A stretch of 64,000 nt of DNA, from contig JALZWO010000072.1 of NCBI GenBank assembly GCA_023300375.1, forward strand, positions 1 through 64,000, given 5' to 3'. Positions 26,751 to 35,510 of this stretch are shown one piece after another. The notes beneath the pieces were generated by a model, which was given only the letters and a program-made list of their open reading frames with translations, ran no database searches and was not told the DNA's origin. The translations under genes were made by a program, and so were the position numbers. The first letter of the stretch is position 1, and every line of letters begins with the position of its first letter. Source of the stretch: Granulosicoccus sp. (GTDB lineage Bacteria > Pseudomonadota > Gammaproteobacteria > Granulosicoccales > Granulosicoccaceae).

Positions 26751-26928
26751 TAATGCTCAGCTGATATTGACGTTGACGGTTATCGTACGCTTTTCAAACA
26801 AAGTCGTAGCACAAAACGCAAATCGGTAAAACACTGAAACATCAGGCTCACTCGACCAGCACTGCAAGCCACCAGAGTCAGGAATTGTTACCATCAGCAC
26901 CATCTACATTAAAGATGCTGGATCCGTA

Positions 26929-27528
26929 ATGAACAAGTACAGACGCTATATCCCCATTATTGCTCTCGTCCTAGTCGGCTTGGGAGTCAATCTTGATCAG
27001 TTCGGCATTGATCTGCGAGCCCTGAGTGGCGGAGGCGGTTCCAATTCATCACTGTCAAGCAGCAATAGTGGCCAGCTCTCAAGCAACAAAGACTCAGGAT
27101 CGCACAGCAAGCCTTCATACGCGCAATGGTCTGACACCAATCCAGCCATCAATCTTTGGCATGTATTCGAAGGGGAAATCAACAGGAGTGGCAAACCCGT
27201 CGGATTTCATTCAAGACCCAACGGCCAGGATCCAGCCAATTCCAGGGTTGTTTCTGTGCGTGACAAGCCCAACAGAGCGGGTGTGTATACCGCCACTATT
27301 GAAATTCGTGACGGCAATCAATGGAAAAACAAATTTTCCAGCTTCTTCCCAGATTCTATGTCGAAGGATGACGTCACCAAGGCGGTGCTGAATGCCTATA
27401 ACGATAGCCGCGATAAAAACGCTCAGCCGTTTGAAGGGCCTTCTGGTCTAGGATTTACTATCCAAGGCTACACATCAAACCGAGGCGGAATAAATACCGC
27501 TTTTCCCGTCTACGTTCGAGGTCAATAG
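26929..27528 (+). CDS. Membrane-anchored EndoU-type nuclease domain protein
   Basis: The 199-residue protein begins with a short basic stretch and one hydrophobic helix (about 8-22). A Gly/Ser-rich flexible linker follows (about 33-62), then a compact domain (about 75-199). That domain matches the bacterial EndoU pattern: LWHVFEGEINRSGKPVGFHS with two conserved histidines, VYTATIEIRDG, SSFFPDSMS and FEGPSGLGFTIQGYTS. EndoU enzymes are metal-independent or manganese-stimulated RNA endonucleases and occur as toxin tips in contact-dependent inhibition. The helix and linker suggest export, tethered outside the cytoplasmic membrane or released by cleavage. No immunity-like ORF lies beside it. Catalytic activity is inferred from the motifs. 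Confidence 0.75.
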   Translation: MNKYRRYIPIIALVLVGLGVNLDQFGIDLRALSGGGGSNSSLSSSNSGQLSSNKDSGSHSKPSYAQWSDTNPAINLWHVFEGEINRSGKPVGFHSRPNGQDPANSRVVSVRDKPNRAGVYTATIEIRDGNQWKNKFSSFFPDSMSKDDVTKAVLNAYNDSRDKNAQPFEGPSGLGFTIQGYTSNRGGINTAFPVYVRGQ

Positions 27529-27730
27529 CCTGTAGTTTTAACGTCGCTTGCTTGTTACAGTGTTCGCCCGCCATTACGGGCCTCTATCATGCTAGAGATC
27601 ATAGCACCGACGTTCAGTACTCAATCTGGCCTAATCTACAAGCGCATTCTCTGATTAAGCGCGTGGAAACGATTGAAAGCCATAATTCGACTGTTACATT
27701 GATGTTACATCCTTGCTAACGCTAGGATGT

Positions 27731-27741
27731 CTAACCGTTAG
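27731..27741. promoter_or_regulatory. CTAACCGTTAG palindrome, possible operator
   Basis: An 11-base perfect palindrome lies about 100 bases before the LacI/LuxR-like regulator gene, and the related CTAACGCTAG lies immediately upstream. Placement before a regulator gene suggests autoregulation, but the binding protein is unknown. Confidence 0.3.
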
Positions 27742-27767
27742 AGGCGAATATTGAGGCTGAAAGTCCT

Positions 27768-27782
27768 TAACATGAAATGTTA
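27768..27782. promoter_or_regulatory. TAACAT-GAA-ATGTTA palindrome, possible operator
   Basis: A 15-base perfect inverted repeat with six-base arms is centred about 64 bases upstream of the proposed ATG of the LacI/LuxR-type regulator. It is a natural candidate binding site for that regulator. It does not resemble the standard 20-base lux box. Confidence 0.4.
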
Positions 27783-27838
27783 GCTCATTTTGATTGTGGG
27801 CTACCAGCAAACCACTAGCCACAGAGAAAGCGCTTCGC

Positions 27839-28948
27839 ATGCCATCAGATTTTTCTGACACCCAGACAGTTTCCTCAAACGAGGCATCCAACGGGCATAT
27901 CGGAATTTTCACTAATAGCTTTGAGTCGGCGTATTACAGCTGCATCGTTGAATCTGTATCGAATTTCCTGACAGCACATAACTTTCATTTGTCCGTGCTG
28001 CCTAAGCAGCAATCCATATCCAGCGAGAGAGAGGCATTCAAATCACTGGATAACGGCACGTGTGACGGACTCATCATCCACGCAGACAGGCTCGATGACA
28101 ATGAGCTTAATGGGCTGATGAAACAATATCCCACGGCTGTGATGCTTGATCGCTACTTACCTCTTTTTGCTGACAAGTGCGTCTATGCGGATAACAAGCA
28201 AGGAGGTGAAATAGGTGCCCAGTTTCTCCTTGCGCAAGGTCATACCAAAATTGCGATGGTTCGTGGCCCCGACTCCTACATCGAAGTTGCTGATCGTTCA
28301 GCAGGTTTCAAAAGCGTTCTCGCCAGTAAAAACATTGAACTACAAGCCGAATTGTGTGGAGATTTTCTACATGCGGGTGGAGAATATTGTCTCGAACAGA
28401 TACACTTGGAACATCCCGATGTCACAGCTGTGTTTTGTCAAAACGACGTCATGGCTTTTGGTGCGCTAAAAGCTTGCCGACGGCTAGGGATCCAAGTTCC
28501 CGAGGACCTATCGATCCTTGGACTTGATGGTGTCCCCATGTGTGAGTACGTATCGCCAAGACTCACCAGTGTGCAAAAACCCCTACGTAGACTCGGTGAA
28601 CATGCCGCACAAATAGTCTCCGACCTTGTATCTAATGTCGATATAAACCAACGTACAAAGGGCACCATTTACACACCCGTGCTAGCAGAACGCGAAACGG
28701 TAGCCCAGCCTACAGGCTATAAAATTGAGCGTGTGTCACTAACTAAACGAGAGACTGAATGCCTGAGCTGGACAGCGGCTGGAAAGACCTCTTGGGAGAT
28801 TTCAGTAATTTTAGGGATATCTGAAAGTACAGCCACCTTTCATTTGCGCAACGCTAGCGCTAAGCTGAAGGCGAGCAACAGAACTCATTCAGTGGCTAAA
28901 GCGCTGCATTTCGGCCTGATTCCCTTCATCGATGACAGCTTTAAATGA
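27839..28948 (+). CDS. Regulator with LacI-type sugar-binding domain and C-terminal LuxR HTH
   Basis: The 369-residue product carries a periplasmic-binding-protein-like sensor (about 20-290), with NGHIGIFTNSF at its start, QGHTKIAMVRGPDSY, VTAVFCQNDVMAFGALKACRRLG and the LacI/GalR pattern PEDLSILGLDGVP. Instead of the N-terminal LacI helix-turn-helix, it ends in a LuxR-type helix-turn-helix (about 305-360, LTKRETECLSWTAAGKTSWEI, VKNL-like HLRNASAKLKA). Domain order is thus reversed relative to LacI proteins. It probably binds a small ligand, perhaps a sugar, and controls promoters in the cytoplasm. The track begins at a TTG 15 codons earlier; I prefer the ATG. It converges on rpe. Confidence 0.82.
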   Translation: MPSDFSDTQTVSSNEASNGHIGIFTNSFESAYYSCIVESVSNFLTAHNFHLSVLPKQQSISSEREAFKSLDNGTCDGLIIHADRLDDNELNGLMKQYPTAVMLDRYLPLFADKCVYADNKQGGEIGAQFLLAQGHTKIAMVRGPDSYIEVADRSAGFKSVLASKNIELQAELCGDFLHAGGEYCLEQIHLEHPDVTAVFCQNDVMAFGALKACRRLGIQVPEDLSILGLDGVPMCEYVSPRLTSVQKPLRRLGEHAAQIVSDLVSNVDINQRTKGTIYTPVLAERETVAQPTGYKIERVSLTKRETECLSWTAAGKTSWEISVILGISESTATFHLRNASAKLKASNRTHSVAKALHFGLIPFIDDSFK

Positions 28949-28971
28949 GCGCTTACTACTTGGCAATATAA

Positions 28972-29649
28972 TTAGCACATCGCTAAGCGAGAACGCATAT
29001 CATCAATAACGGCTTTGTAGTCAGGCTGATCAAATATTGCACTACCCGCAACAAAAGTATCAGCACCTGCATTGGCTACCAAGGCTATGTTTGAAGGCTT
29101 TATACCACCATCGACTTCTAATCGAATATCACGGCCAGAATCTTCAATTAGACGTTTGGCCTTTTCAATTTTTCTATAGGTGGAGTCGATGAACGATTGA
29201 CCACCAAAACCTGGGTTTACGCTCATCAGCAGGATAATGTCGATTTTATCCAATACCCATTCGAGCCCATCCAGAGGCACAGCAGGGTTAAACACCAGCC
29301 CAGCCTTACAGCCTTGATCCTTTATCACCTGTAAAGTGCGATCAACATGACGCTCGGCGTCTGGGTGGAATGTGATCAGGTCGGCACCGGCTTTGGCAAA
29401 TGCGACAGCCAGCTCGTCGACAGGCTGGACCATGAGATGCACATCAAGAGGAACTGAGGAGCCGTTGGTTGTTACGCAATACGGCTTAATCGCCTTGGCT
29501 ATGGCGGGCCCCATGGTTAGGTTAGGGACATAGTGATTGTCCATAACATCAAAATGTATCCAGTCGGCACCAGCACCTATTACGCTCGTTACTTCCGCCC
29601 CAAGATTGGCGAAGTCTGCTGATAAAACCGAAGGTGCGATAGTAAACAT
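28972..29649 (-). CDS. rpe: Ribulose-phosphate 3-epimerase
   Basis: Rpe interconverts ribulose 5-phosphate and xylulose 5-phosphate in the pentose phosphate pathway. The 225-residue TIM barrel shows the family signatures [32 protein letters not shown] with a metal/catalytic Asp and His, [35 protein letters not shown] and [13 protein letters not shown]. All expected catalytic residues appear present. It lies 31 bases after the glycosyltransferase gene on the same strand and is probably co-transcribed with it. Confidence 0.95.
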   Translation of the reverse strand: MFTIAPSVLSADFANLGAEVTSVIGAGADWIHFDVMDNHYVPNLTMGPAIAKAIKPYCVTTNGSSVPLDVHLMVQPVDELAVAFAKAGADLITFHPDAERHVDRTLQVIKDQGCKAGLVFNPAVPLDGLEWVLDKIDIILLMSVNPGFGGQSFIDSTYRKIEKAKRLIEDSGRDIRLEVDGGIKPSNIALVANAGADTFVAGSAIFDQPDYKAVIDDMRSRLAMC

Positions 29650-29680
29650 GCGAATTCGCCAAGTTAACGGGAAAATTAGC

Positions 29681-30856
29681 TCAGTTTACGCTGACAATAG
29701 CCTCATCGAACACATCACTGTAACTATCAATCATAGTTTTTTTGTCAAAGTGCTCTAGCGCATAGCCTGAAGCAAAGCTGCTCATTCTCTCAAGCCGTTC
29801 TTTATCTAGCACAAGTGCTTTCAGAGCTTGAGCAAGTGCATCAGGCGACTGATCAACGAGCAACCCACCATACTCATCACCCGAACTCGATATCGCATCA
29901 GCGCTACCACCTGCATCAGTCAAGACAATTGGCGTACCCGCTGCTTGTGCCTCAAGAGCCGACAGAGGATGTCCTTCACGATCACTAGACAACACAAACA
30001 CATCCAGAGCAGAGAGCAAATCGGGAATGTCCGAACGTTCTCCGAGCAAAGTGACGTAGTCAGCTACGTCGTTTTCGACAATAGCCTCTTCAATACGCTG
30101 GCGCTCTGGACCGTCTCCAGCAATCACAACGTTCACGGGCAGATCCCATGATTTCAACATAGCGGCAGTCTCAACTAGTCTGACATGATTTTTCTGCTCA
30201 GCCAATCGTCCCACAGTGCCGACAAGAAATTTTCCGTTAGGGGCAAGCAGAGCACGAATGGACGTGCCGTCTCCCTTGGAGTAGCGCAAAGTATCAACGC
30301 CATTATTGATAACAGTGATCAGATCCTCCGCCACACCTACGTCCTTTTTGTAAAAGTTTGCCGTATCGTTAGAGACCGCAACCAACCGAGCGGTAACTTT
30401 GCTCAACACTCTATCGATAACTCGGTTATGGATCTGCTTCCACACATCTCGGTTGTGTTCGGTCACAACGACAGGAACAGAGCTTCGCACCAGCGCCAAG
30501 CGACTCCACAAATTAGCAGTCCACAAGTGACTATTAACAACGTCAGCTTTTTGGCTAAGGATCGTTCGCCTGAGTCGTTTGATAATGCTTGGATCGAAAC
30601 CCGGCTTCTTGTTCAAGGTAATTATGCCAATGTCGCCAGAGAGGGAGGTTGCAAGCTCACCCATGCTGCTGAGGCAAATGACGTTGACATGGTCGCCACG
30701 GCTAGATAGCTCATTGGCAATATCTACAACCATTCGCTCGGCACCGCCCACAGTGAGCGCTTCGATGACAAAAGTGATACGACGAGCTTGCTCGGTGTTA
30801 TCAGTAACCATATCCGAGGATGCCTTGTTGGGTCGGGTGAAATCTGTTGTTGTCAT
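29681..30856 (-). CDS. Family 4 glycosyltransferase
   Basis: The 391-residue GT-B enzyme transfers a sugar from a nucleotide donor, probably onto a polysaccharide or lipid-linked glycan at the inner membrane. The N-terminal lobe has [21 protein letters not shown]. The C-terminal donor lobe has [20 protein letters not shown] and the EX7E-like region [28 protein letters not shown]. The first 15-20 residues are poorly conserved, so an internal ATG (MVTDNTEQ) is an alternative start. No other polysaccharide genes sit next to it. Acceptor and donor cannot be read from sequence. Confidence 0.87.
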   Translation of the reverse strand: MTTTDFTRPNKASSDMVTDNTEQARRITFVIEALTVGGAERMVVDIANELSSRGDHVNVICLSSMGELATSLSGDIGIITLNKKPGFDPSIIKRLRRTILSQKADVVNSHLWTANLWSRLALVRSSVPVVVTEHNRDVWKQIHNRVIDRVLSKVTARLVAVSNDTANFYKKDVGVAEDLITVINNGVDTLRYSKGDGTSIRALLAPNGKFLVGTVGRLAEQKNHVRLVETAAMLKSWDLPVNVVIAGDGPERQRIEEAIVENDVADYVTLLGERSDIPDLLSALDVFVLSSDREGHPLSALEAQAAGTPIVLTDAGGSADAISSSGDEYGGLLVDQSPDALAQALKALVLDKERLERMSSFASGYALEHFDKKTMIDSYSDVFDEAIVSVN

Positions 30857-31234
30857 AAGACAAAAAGGACCGTGTCAGAAATGAAAATTTAAGCGGGTAG
30901 TTCGTACTTTTTGCAACCTGTCTTATCTTGTAGCCCTTATCTTTTTTAATGCTCATTGATTCATGAACGGCCTTGACAGTTTTCGCATATGAGAAGTGCT
31001 TCCAAGACTGCAGTTTACCACCGTGCAAGCATAGCTATACGTATTAAAAGTTCCTTGTTTTGAATTTACAGAGCTAAATCACAGACTGGTAAAACAGTGT
31101 GCTGTTGCGCCTTTGCGAAGTACTGCACATGTGTGTCAACAGAAAGGAACGAGAAACTGAAAGCACCATTCACAGACAATAAATGTGACTTTCATTAGAG
31201 TTTTGTCACTGAATTTAACGTTTCCGGTACAACA
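30857..31234. other. 378-base gap with divergent promoters, no gene seen
   Basis: The space lies between the divergent glycosyltransferase and kinase-caspase genes. It is AT-rich toward the kinase side, as expected for promoters. Two short minus-strand frames in the track here lack ribosome-binding sites and recognisable patterns, so I do not call them. No RNA gene or convincing repeat was seen. Confidence 0.6.
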
Positions 31235-33301
31235 ATGCAGCAATCGACGTCGATAGAAGTACCTGGTTACACCATAAGGGAGGTGCTTGGAACAGGCGGT
31301 TCTGCCACTGTCTTTCTTGCTCGGCATCATGCATTGCAGCGTGATATCGCACTCAAAATTTTAAACAAAGAACTAGTTGACAATCCTGTTATCCGTCAAC
31401 GTTTTGTCCGCGAAGCACTTGATACGGCGTCTATCAGCGAACATCCCAATATAATGACAATTTATGACGCGGGATATCACAACAATGTCTACTTCATTGC
31501 CTTGCAGTATCTACCCGGACTAAGCCTCAAAGATCAGATCGAGGCCGGACGTTCAATTGCAAATCCATGGAATATTATGTACCAGCTGGCTGGCGCACTA
31601 GCTCACGTGCATAGCAAAGGCTTTTTACATCGCGACATCAAGCCAGCCAATGTACTATTTACGCTATCCGGGCACCCAATACTTGCTGACTTTGGTGTTG
31701 CTCAGCGAGCATCAATACTGCAAAAAAATGCAGATAAAAAATGCAACTCAGGCACAACAAAATACATGAGCCCGGAGCAATTTCAAGGCACAGTGCACAT
31801 TGATGCTCGCTCCGATTTATATGGTCTGGGACTCGTTTTTCACGAAATGCTGACCGGTGAGTTGCCGTTTTTATTAAAACCCTCACTCACCAGCCATTTA
31901 TTGAGCAGCTGTACGCTGGGCTATCACAACAGACAAACACCAACGCGTCTACCCACTCCATTCGCCCACTTCCAAGAGTTAATAGACCAGCTCATACAAC
32001 AAAAACCAGAACACAGACTGCAGAGCGCTGACGAGTTACTAGCAGCGCTTTCACTATTGAAAAATAGCTCCAACCACGCTGCAGGCTTCACAGCTCCCAC
32101 AAACCACGATGAGGCTTTGATAAAGCGAAGAAAAACGAAACAAAACCGCTATGGAACCGTCCGGATAGCGACCGCAATACTGACATTGGCCACATTGACG
32201 GCCAGTAGCTCACATATCGAGAACTTAATTCAGGCACGAACAACCGCCACTGAGTGTCCAGTTACCGACGAAGTACAAACACAAGACTTAAACAAACTAC
32301 TAAGACTTGCCAAGATGCACTATCAGGTTGGCAGACTTTCGTATCCACCCGGCGCAAACGCAGTAGAAGCTTATTCTAAAGCTCTGGACATTGATCCTTG
32401 CAATCGTTTCATTGATGAAACACTACAACAAATACACGACACTGTAGTGGAATTGAGCTCGAACAAAAAAATCAGCAAACAATATTCGTCCCCATCACCA
32501 TTTCACCTCAAGAACTCAAACACAGACTCTTCAGACTACGAATCCCTAGATTTCGGCCGCTATCACGCACTTATCATTGGCAATCAGGTGTACGACAATC
32601 TAGTAAACCTGCCACATGTGAAACACGATACGGCAGCCATTGAACGAATGCTTGCACAGCACTTTGGATTCGATACAACACTGCTGCAAAATGCGACACA
32701 AAAACAGACCTTGATCGCACTTGAACAATTACGTGCAACGCTCAGTTCAGAAGACAATTTGTTGATTTTCTATGTAGGTCATGGCGACATAGATAGTCAG
32801 GCGTCACGCGGGTATTGGTTGCCATCAGACGCAACCTTAAGTGACATAGCAAGCTGGATTCCTAATCAGACCGTGAAATCCATCATCGATAGCATGTTAG
32901 CAAAACACGTACTGATCATTGCTAATAATTGCTATTCAGGTGCAGCCTCAACCTCCAATAAAACTGACACTTTACCCGAATTAAAAGTCGCAGCCCACGT
33001 TGACTGGTTAAGAGCAAACTTGCCACTAAAGGTTAGGGCTACCTTATGCATGAATGAACGTATCGATTATTTGTCCTCCACTGACAACGCTAAGAAATCT
33101 CTATTTTCCAAAGTATTTTTAGACACACTTGCCCATAGCCATCAGCCAATTAGCACTTATCAGTTGCTACAAAAAATGCAAGAGTATCTGGATGCATTTT
33201 CCAGGAAACACGGTGCTCAAGCTTCTTTGGAATACGCGCCAATGAACAATTCGAGCCATCAATCAGGTGAATTTATTTTTTTCCCAAAAACACAAAAATA
33301 A
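31235..33301 (+). CDS. Membrane Ser/Thr protein kinase fused to caspase-like (C14) domain
   Basis: The 688-residue protein has three parts. An N-terminal Hanks-type kinase (about 10-270) has glycine loop LGTGGSATVF, Lys41 in ALKIL, Asp134 in HRDIKPANV and Asp152 in DFG, all needed for catalysis. One hydrophobic helix (about 308-320) and a TPR-like helical segment (about 345-405) follow. The C-terminal caspase-fold domain (about 440-688) opens HALIIGNQVYDNLVNLPHVKHD. It has candidate catalytic His516 in YVGHGD and Cys566 in ANNCYSGA. It resembles bacterial metacaspase/orthocaspase domains, with Asn in place of the usual Asp before the Cys. If the helix spans the membrane, kinase and protease lie on opposite sides. 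Targets are unknown. It is a single gene. Confidence 0.88.
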   Translation: MQQSTSIEVPGYTIREVLGTGGSATVFLARHHALQRDIALKILNKELVDNPVIRQRFVREALDTASISEHPNIMTIYDAGYHNNVYFIALQYLPGLSLKDQIEAGRSIANPWNIMYQLAGALAHVHSKGFLHRDIKPANVLFTLSGHPILADFGVAQRASILQKNADKKCNSGTTKYMSPEQFQGTVHIDARSDLYGLGLVFHEMLTGELPFLLKPSLTSHLLSSCTLGYHNRQTPTRLPTPFAHFQELIDQLIQQKPEHRLQSADELLAALSLLKNSSNHAAGFTAPTNHDEALIKRRKTKQNRYGTVRIATAILTLATLTASSSHIENLIQARTTATECPVTDEVQTQDLNKLLRLAKMHYQVGRLSYPPGANAVEAYSKALDIDPCNRFIDETLQQIHDTVVELSSNKKISKQYSSPSPFHLKNSNTDSSDYESLDFGRYHALIIGNQVYDNLVNLPHVKHDTAAIERMLAQHFGFDTTLLQNATQKQTLIALEQLRATLSSEDNLLIFYVGHGDIDSQASRGYWLPSDATLSDIASWIPNQTVKSIIDSMLAKHVLIIANNCYSGAASTSNKTDTLPELKVAAHVDWLRANLPLKVRATLCMNERIDYLSSTDNAKKSLFSKVFLDTLAHSHQPISTYQLLQKMQEYLDAFSRKHGAQASLEYAPMNNSSHQSGEFIFFPKTQK

Positions 33302-33324
33302 CTCCAACCTATGCCACGTTGGAG
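33302..33324 (+). terminator. Hairpin directly after the kinase-caspase gene
   Basis: CTCCAAC and GTTGGAG form a perfect seven-base-pair stem around a nine-base loop, beginning at the base after the stop codon. No T-run follows, so it may stabilise the message end rather than terminate on its own. Confidence 0.4.
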
Positions 33325-33384
33325 GTCATCACGTAAACAAATTATGAAGTCCTTAGACTGCGATCTGGGCGATAAGCGATCAGC

Positions 33385-34749
33385 TTAACTGCCCGCCATT
33401 GACTTGCTCATTGAGTTCAGTTTCCAGCTTAAACGATAGGCAAGCAAAATAGATGCGGTGGTTAAACCCACGATTAAACCTATCCATAAACCGTAGGCTC
33501 CATAACCTAATATTTCACCAGACCACCAACCGAAACCAAAAGCGACTACCCAATACGAAAACGCGTTAATCAACATCGGTACACGAGTGTCATGTAGCCC
33601 CCTTAAAACGCCAATTAACATCACCTGCACACCATCAGAGAGTTGGAAAATAGCACCAAACACCAGCAGCGCAGCGGCAAATTCAATCAGTACCGGATCA
33701 CTAGTGTATACGCCAGCAATTGAAAACCGAAAAATCACTAGCAACAACACGGTCAACACCGCCATAAAGGTTGTCAATATAGCCCCACTGACAATTCTTA
33801 AGCGAACCGCCGACAAGGAACCTCGGCCCATCGCGCGCCCAACACGTGAAGTCAGAGCAAACGACATTCCCAGTGGCAGCATGTAACAAAAAGCAGATGC
33901 ACCGATGGCGATCTGGTGCGCCGCAGATTCGACAACACCTATTCGTCCCATAAGAACAGCGGTAGCCACAAAAAGGCCAGCTTCAAACAACAATCCCAGA
34001 AAAATTGGTACAGAAAAGGTCAGCATGGGTAAGAGGACAGACCAATCAGGGCGCTCAATACTTGCGAATAAATGAAAGCGAGAGAAACGCTGACCACGCA
34101 GTAAAGAGAAGAGCGCCAAAACCATAATCAGATTGACCAGAGAGGTCGCCAAACCAATGCCAAATAAACCCAATGCTGGCATCCCCAAAAGACCAAATCC
34201 AAGCACTGAACTTGCAGCGATATTAACCAATAAACCCAGTGCCGTTACTACAAGCACTGGACGAGTTAAGCCAGTAGCTTCACACACGTTACGAGCCGCC
34301 ATCACTAAAGCGAAAAACGGTAGGCTCCAAATTGCCCCCACTAAGTAGTGCTTAATGAGTGGAGGTAGCTCTTCAGCCAGACCAAGTCGATGAATATTGA
34401 AAGTAATCAACAAGACGAGGAATAGAGCAAGCACACCAGTTGTTAACGCTAACCAAAGGCCTTGACGGAATATCTGCCCCACAAAGGCGCGCCGGCTCTG
34501 CCCAATCAGGCGCGACAAGGTGGGCGACAGACCTGCCATCAGGCCTATGCATAACAGAGATGTCACAAACCATAAGCTGGCTCCAATGCCACCCGCTGCT
34601 AACTCACTGCCACCGAGCCTACCGGCAATAATTGCATCGACCAAGCCATTGCCCATCTGAAGCAATTGAGCGCCTATTAACGGAAGCCCCATGCGCAGAG
34701 TACGCTTCATGTCTGCTTTGATAGCAGAGCTATGCACAATAGACTTCAT
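33385..34749 (-). CDS. MATE family multidrug/toxin efflux transporter
   Basis: The 454-residue inner-membrane protein has about twelve helices in two homologous halves. The MATE/NorM patterns include GLPLIGAQLLQMGNGLVDAIIAGRLGG in helix 1-2, the equivalent EAGLFVATAVLMGRIGVVESAAHQIA at the start of the second half, and LFQLSDGVQVMLIGVLRGLHDTRVP. Such proteins export cationic drugs or metabolites in exchange for sodium or protons. It lies 23 bases before the DUF481 protein stop region on the same strand and may share a transcript with it. Confidence 0.92.
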   Translation of the reverse strand: MKSIVHSSAIKADMKRTLRMGLPLIGAQLLQMGNGLVDAIIAGRLGGSELAAGGIGASLWFVTSLLCIGLMAGLSPTLSRLIGQSRRAFVGQIFRQGLWLALTTGVLALFLVLLITFNIHRLGLAEELPPLIKHYLVGAIWSLPFFALVMAARNVCEATGLTRPVLVVTALGLLVNIAASSVLGFGLLGMPALGLFGIGLATSLVNLIMVLALFSLLRGQRFSRFHLFASIERPDWSVLLPMLTFSVPIFLGLLFEAGLFVATAVLMGRIGVVESAAHQIAIGASAFCYMLPLGMSFALTSRVGRAMGRGSLSAVRLRIVSGAILTTFMAVLTVLLLVIFRFSIAGVYTSDPVLIEFAAALLVFGAIFQLSDGVQVMLIGVLRGLHDTRVPMLINAFSYWVVAFGFGWWSGEILGYGAYGLWIGLIVGLTTASILLAYRLSWKLNSMSKSMAGS

Positions 34750-34771
34750 GGGTTACTCAAGTGGCCTTGAT

Positions 34772-35494
34772 TTAAAAGCCGTAGACAAAGCTAATTTCAA
34801 CGTCGTCATCTGTTTGTGAAGACGCGTCTCCATCTGCCTTCAGGTAACGACTGCGATAACCCACACGCACCGCACCGCCACCCACTCGCGTGGACAATCC
34901 AGTATCTATATTTGCCTCAGTGACGTCTTCACTAGAGGAACTGCCACTGACATCAATGTCGAATTTAAACAAATCCAGGAACTCTCGATAATAGCCAACT
35001 CTGACCATGCCTAAAGTCTGTGTGACGGCATCGTCGTCAAAGTCAAATTCCAACGATCGCCCGCCAACACCAATCTGCGCGTAAAGACCTTGCGTGCTGG
35101 AAGCCAGAAACTGCCCTCCAACGCCAACCAAAACCTGAATATCTCTATCAATATTTAATGGTTCATCGACGCCAACACTTGACTCCCCAAAAAGATAAAA
35201 GATGTCGTCAAGCCAGTAGCGTGGATTGTAACCAATCGCGTAGCTATTATCGTCTGTTCCGCCATTGAGCCACTCGGCATAAACCAACTGATTAAGCGGC
35301 CTGTTGTCGTTGCGCAATACCAACCGCAAGCGCGTTGCAGTTCCTGAGTCTCGGACTACACTTCCACCTTCTAGACCGCCACTCCAGTCAGCATGGGCGG
35401 ATTGCCAGGAGCACATGAAGAAAAACAGGCTTACCAACAGTGTTGTCAGACAGCACCGTTTAAGACTCACAATATGAAATGGGCTATTTAGCAT
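34772..35494 (-). CDS. DUF481 (YdiY-like) outer-membrane beta-barrel protein
   Basis: The 240-residue product has a signal peptide (MLNSPFHIVSLKRCCLTTLL to about SAHA) and a mature part made of alternating beta strands ending in Phe (ISFVYGF), the outer-membrane barrel signature. Its GYNPRYWLDDIFYLFGESSVGVDEPLNI pattern matches DUF481. It aligns by eye with the second DUF481 protein at 42341 in this window. The ORF track starts 48 codons earlier inside the neighbouring transporter gene, and the ATG at 35494 preserves the signal peptide. Its position 16 bases after the DMT transporter suggests one operon. Confidence 0.78.
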   Translation of the reverse strand: MLNSPFHIVSLKRCCLTTLLVSLFFFMCSWQSAHADWSGGLEGGSVVRDSGTATRLRLVLRNDNRPLNQLVYAEWLNGGTDDNSYAIGYNPRYWLDDIFYLFGESSVGVDEPLNIDRDIQVLVGVGGQFLASSTQGLYAQIGVGGRSLEFDFDDDAVTQTLGMVRVGYYREFLDLFKFDIDVSGSSSSEDVTEANIDTGLSTRVGGGAVRVGYRSRYLKADGDASSQTDDDVEISFVYGF

Positions 35495-35510
35495 TACGTT
35501 TGCCGGGTAG

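Larger units (their letters stand above)
27529..27838. other. Leader region with hairpins and palindromes
   Basis: This 310-base space follows the EndoU-like gene. GCCCG-CCATTA-CGGGC (27566-27581) and the adjoining CTCTA-TCATGC-TAGAG (27582-27597) make two neighbouring small hairpins that may end the EndoU message. Further on lie two palindromes close to the next start, described separately. No ORF with a ribosome-binding site was found, so there is no visible immunity gene here. Confidence 0.5.

Noticed and set aside
31136-31330. 64-codon minus-strand ORF before the kinase gene
   Set aside because: It overlaps the kinase start and lacks a ribosome site.
26929-33301. A defence or toxin island combining EndoU, the LacI/LuxR chimera and the kinase-caspase
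   Set aside because: Housekeeping rpe and a glycosyltransferase lie between them, strands are mixed, and no mobile-element sign or shared promoter links them. Each gene is reported on its own.
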